Source: Pseudoips prasinana (taxonomy: Eukaryota > Arthropoda > Insecta > Lepidoptera > Nolidae). Taken from it: a DNA stretch of 64,000 nt. The translations under genes and the position numbers were made by a program. Of the stretch, positions 63,874 to 64,000 are shown one piece after another (positions within the stretch are counted from its first letter, which is position 1; each line of letters starts with the position of its first letter). The notes under the pieces are model-generated. The model was given only the letters and a program-made list of their open reading frames with translations. It made no database searches and was not told the origin of the DNA. The stretch spans positions 19,220,001 through 19,284,000 of the forward strand of contig OX621237.1 in NCBI GenBank assembly GCA_951640165.1. Reading direction: 5' to 3'.

Positions 63874-64000
63874 ATAGGACTTCTCCAAAGGTTACTACAA
63901 CGTTGGCCTTTGAAGAGTTTTGCTGTCGTCACCGCGCTTGGCATGAGAGTTGGGGCCATAGGTGGTAGCTAGTACACAAAAGACTGACTACCTGGTATCC
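63874..64000. other. Right edge, repeat-like scrap
   Basis: ACCGCGCTTGGCATGAGAGT resembles the scrap near 54295-54320. No signal-peptide exon for the CD109-like gene is recognisable here. Confidence 0.4.

Overview
This is an AT-rich eukaryotic (insect, almost certainly lepidopteran) genome window. The evidence is spliced genes with canonical GT-AG introns, a rhodopsin-specific cyclophilin of the ninaA type, and a dense load of moth/butterfly-type repeats: RTE, R1-clade and CR1/jockey-like LINEs, tRNA-derived SINEs, Lep1-like Helitrons and MITEs. I see no bacterial-style operon, CRISPR array, rRNA gene or intact tRNA gene.

Layout. (1) 1-1464, minus: a two-exon DDE-superfamily (IS630/Tc1-like) transposase gene running off the left edge. 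(2) 2888-4114, plus: an intronless C2H2 zinc-finger gene with about eleven fingers. (3) 4405-12961, plus: a complete six-exon ninaA-like gene. I resolved every splice junction; it encodes 236 residues with a signal peptide, a cyclophilin domain that keeps its key residues, and a C-terminal membrane anchor. (4) 14619-60950, minus: 24 exons of an alpha-2-macroglobulin/CD109-like gene. All visible exons join in frame to about 1416 residues. Only the 5' end (signal peptide exon) is missing, presumably beyond the right edge. The protein has lost the GCGEQ thioester and ends in a GPI-type tail. Genes 3 and 4 are tail to tail, about 1.7 kb apart.

Most of the rest is mobile DNA inside introns of the CD109-like gene, above all in one 20-kb intron (34002-53999). 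There I read a clear nesting order. A tRNA-derived SINE is split by a 10.2-kb element with CAGGG-type terminal inverted repeats and a perfect 8-bp target duplication (hAT-like, 43590-53805). Inside it lie an RTE-tail fragment split by a nearly intact 4.6-kb CR1/jockey-like LINE, an RTE copy whose middle is replaced by an R1-clade fragment, and further SINEs. In the same intron a pogo/Tigger-like element (35828-39331) is inserted at a TA inside an older 600-bp repeat. Its coding region has lost catalytic residues. A second LINE lies at 61060-63720.

A repeat family of about 240 bp, present in at least six copies, carries the internal promoter region of 5S rRNA and looks like a 5S-derived SINE. 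Several foldback (MITE-like) palindromes occur, one ending only 15 nt from a splice donor. All family names come from motifs read by eye; none was confirmed by a database search.
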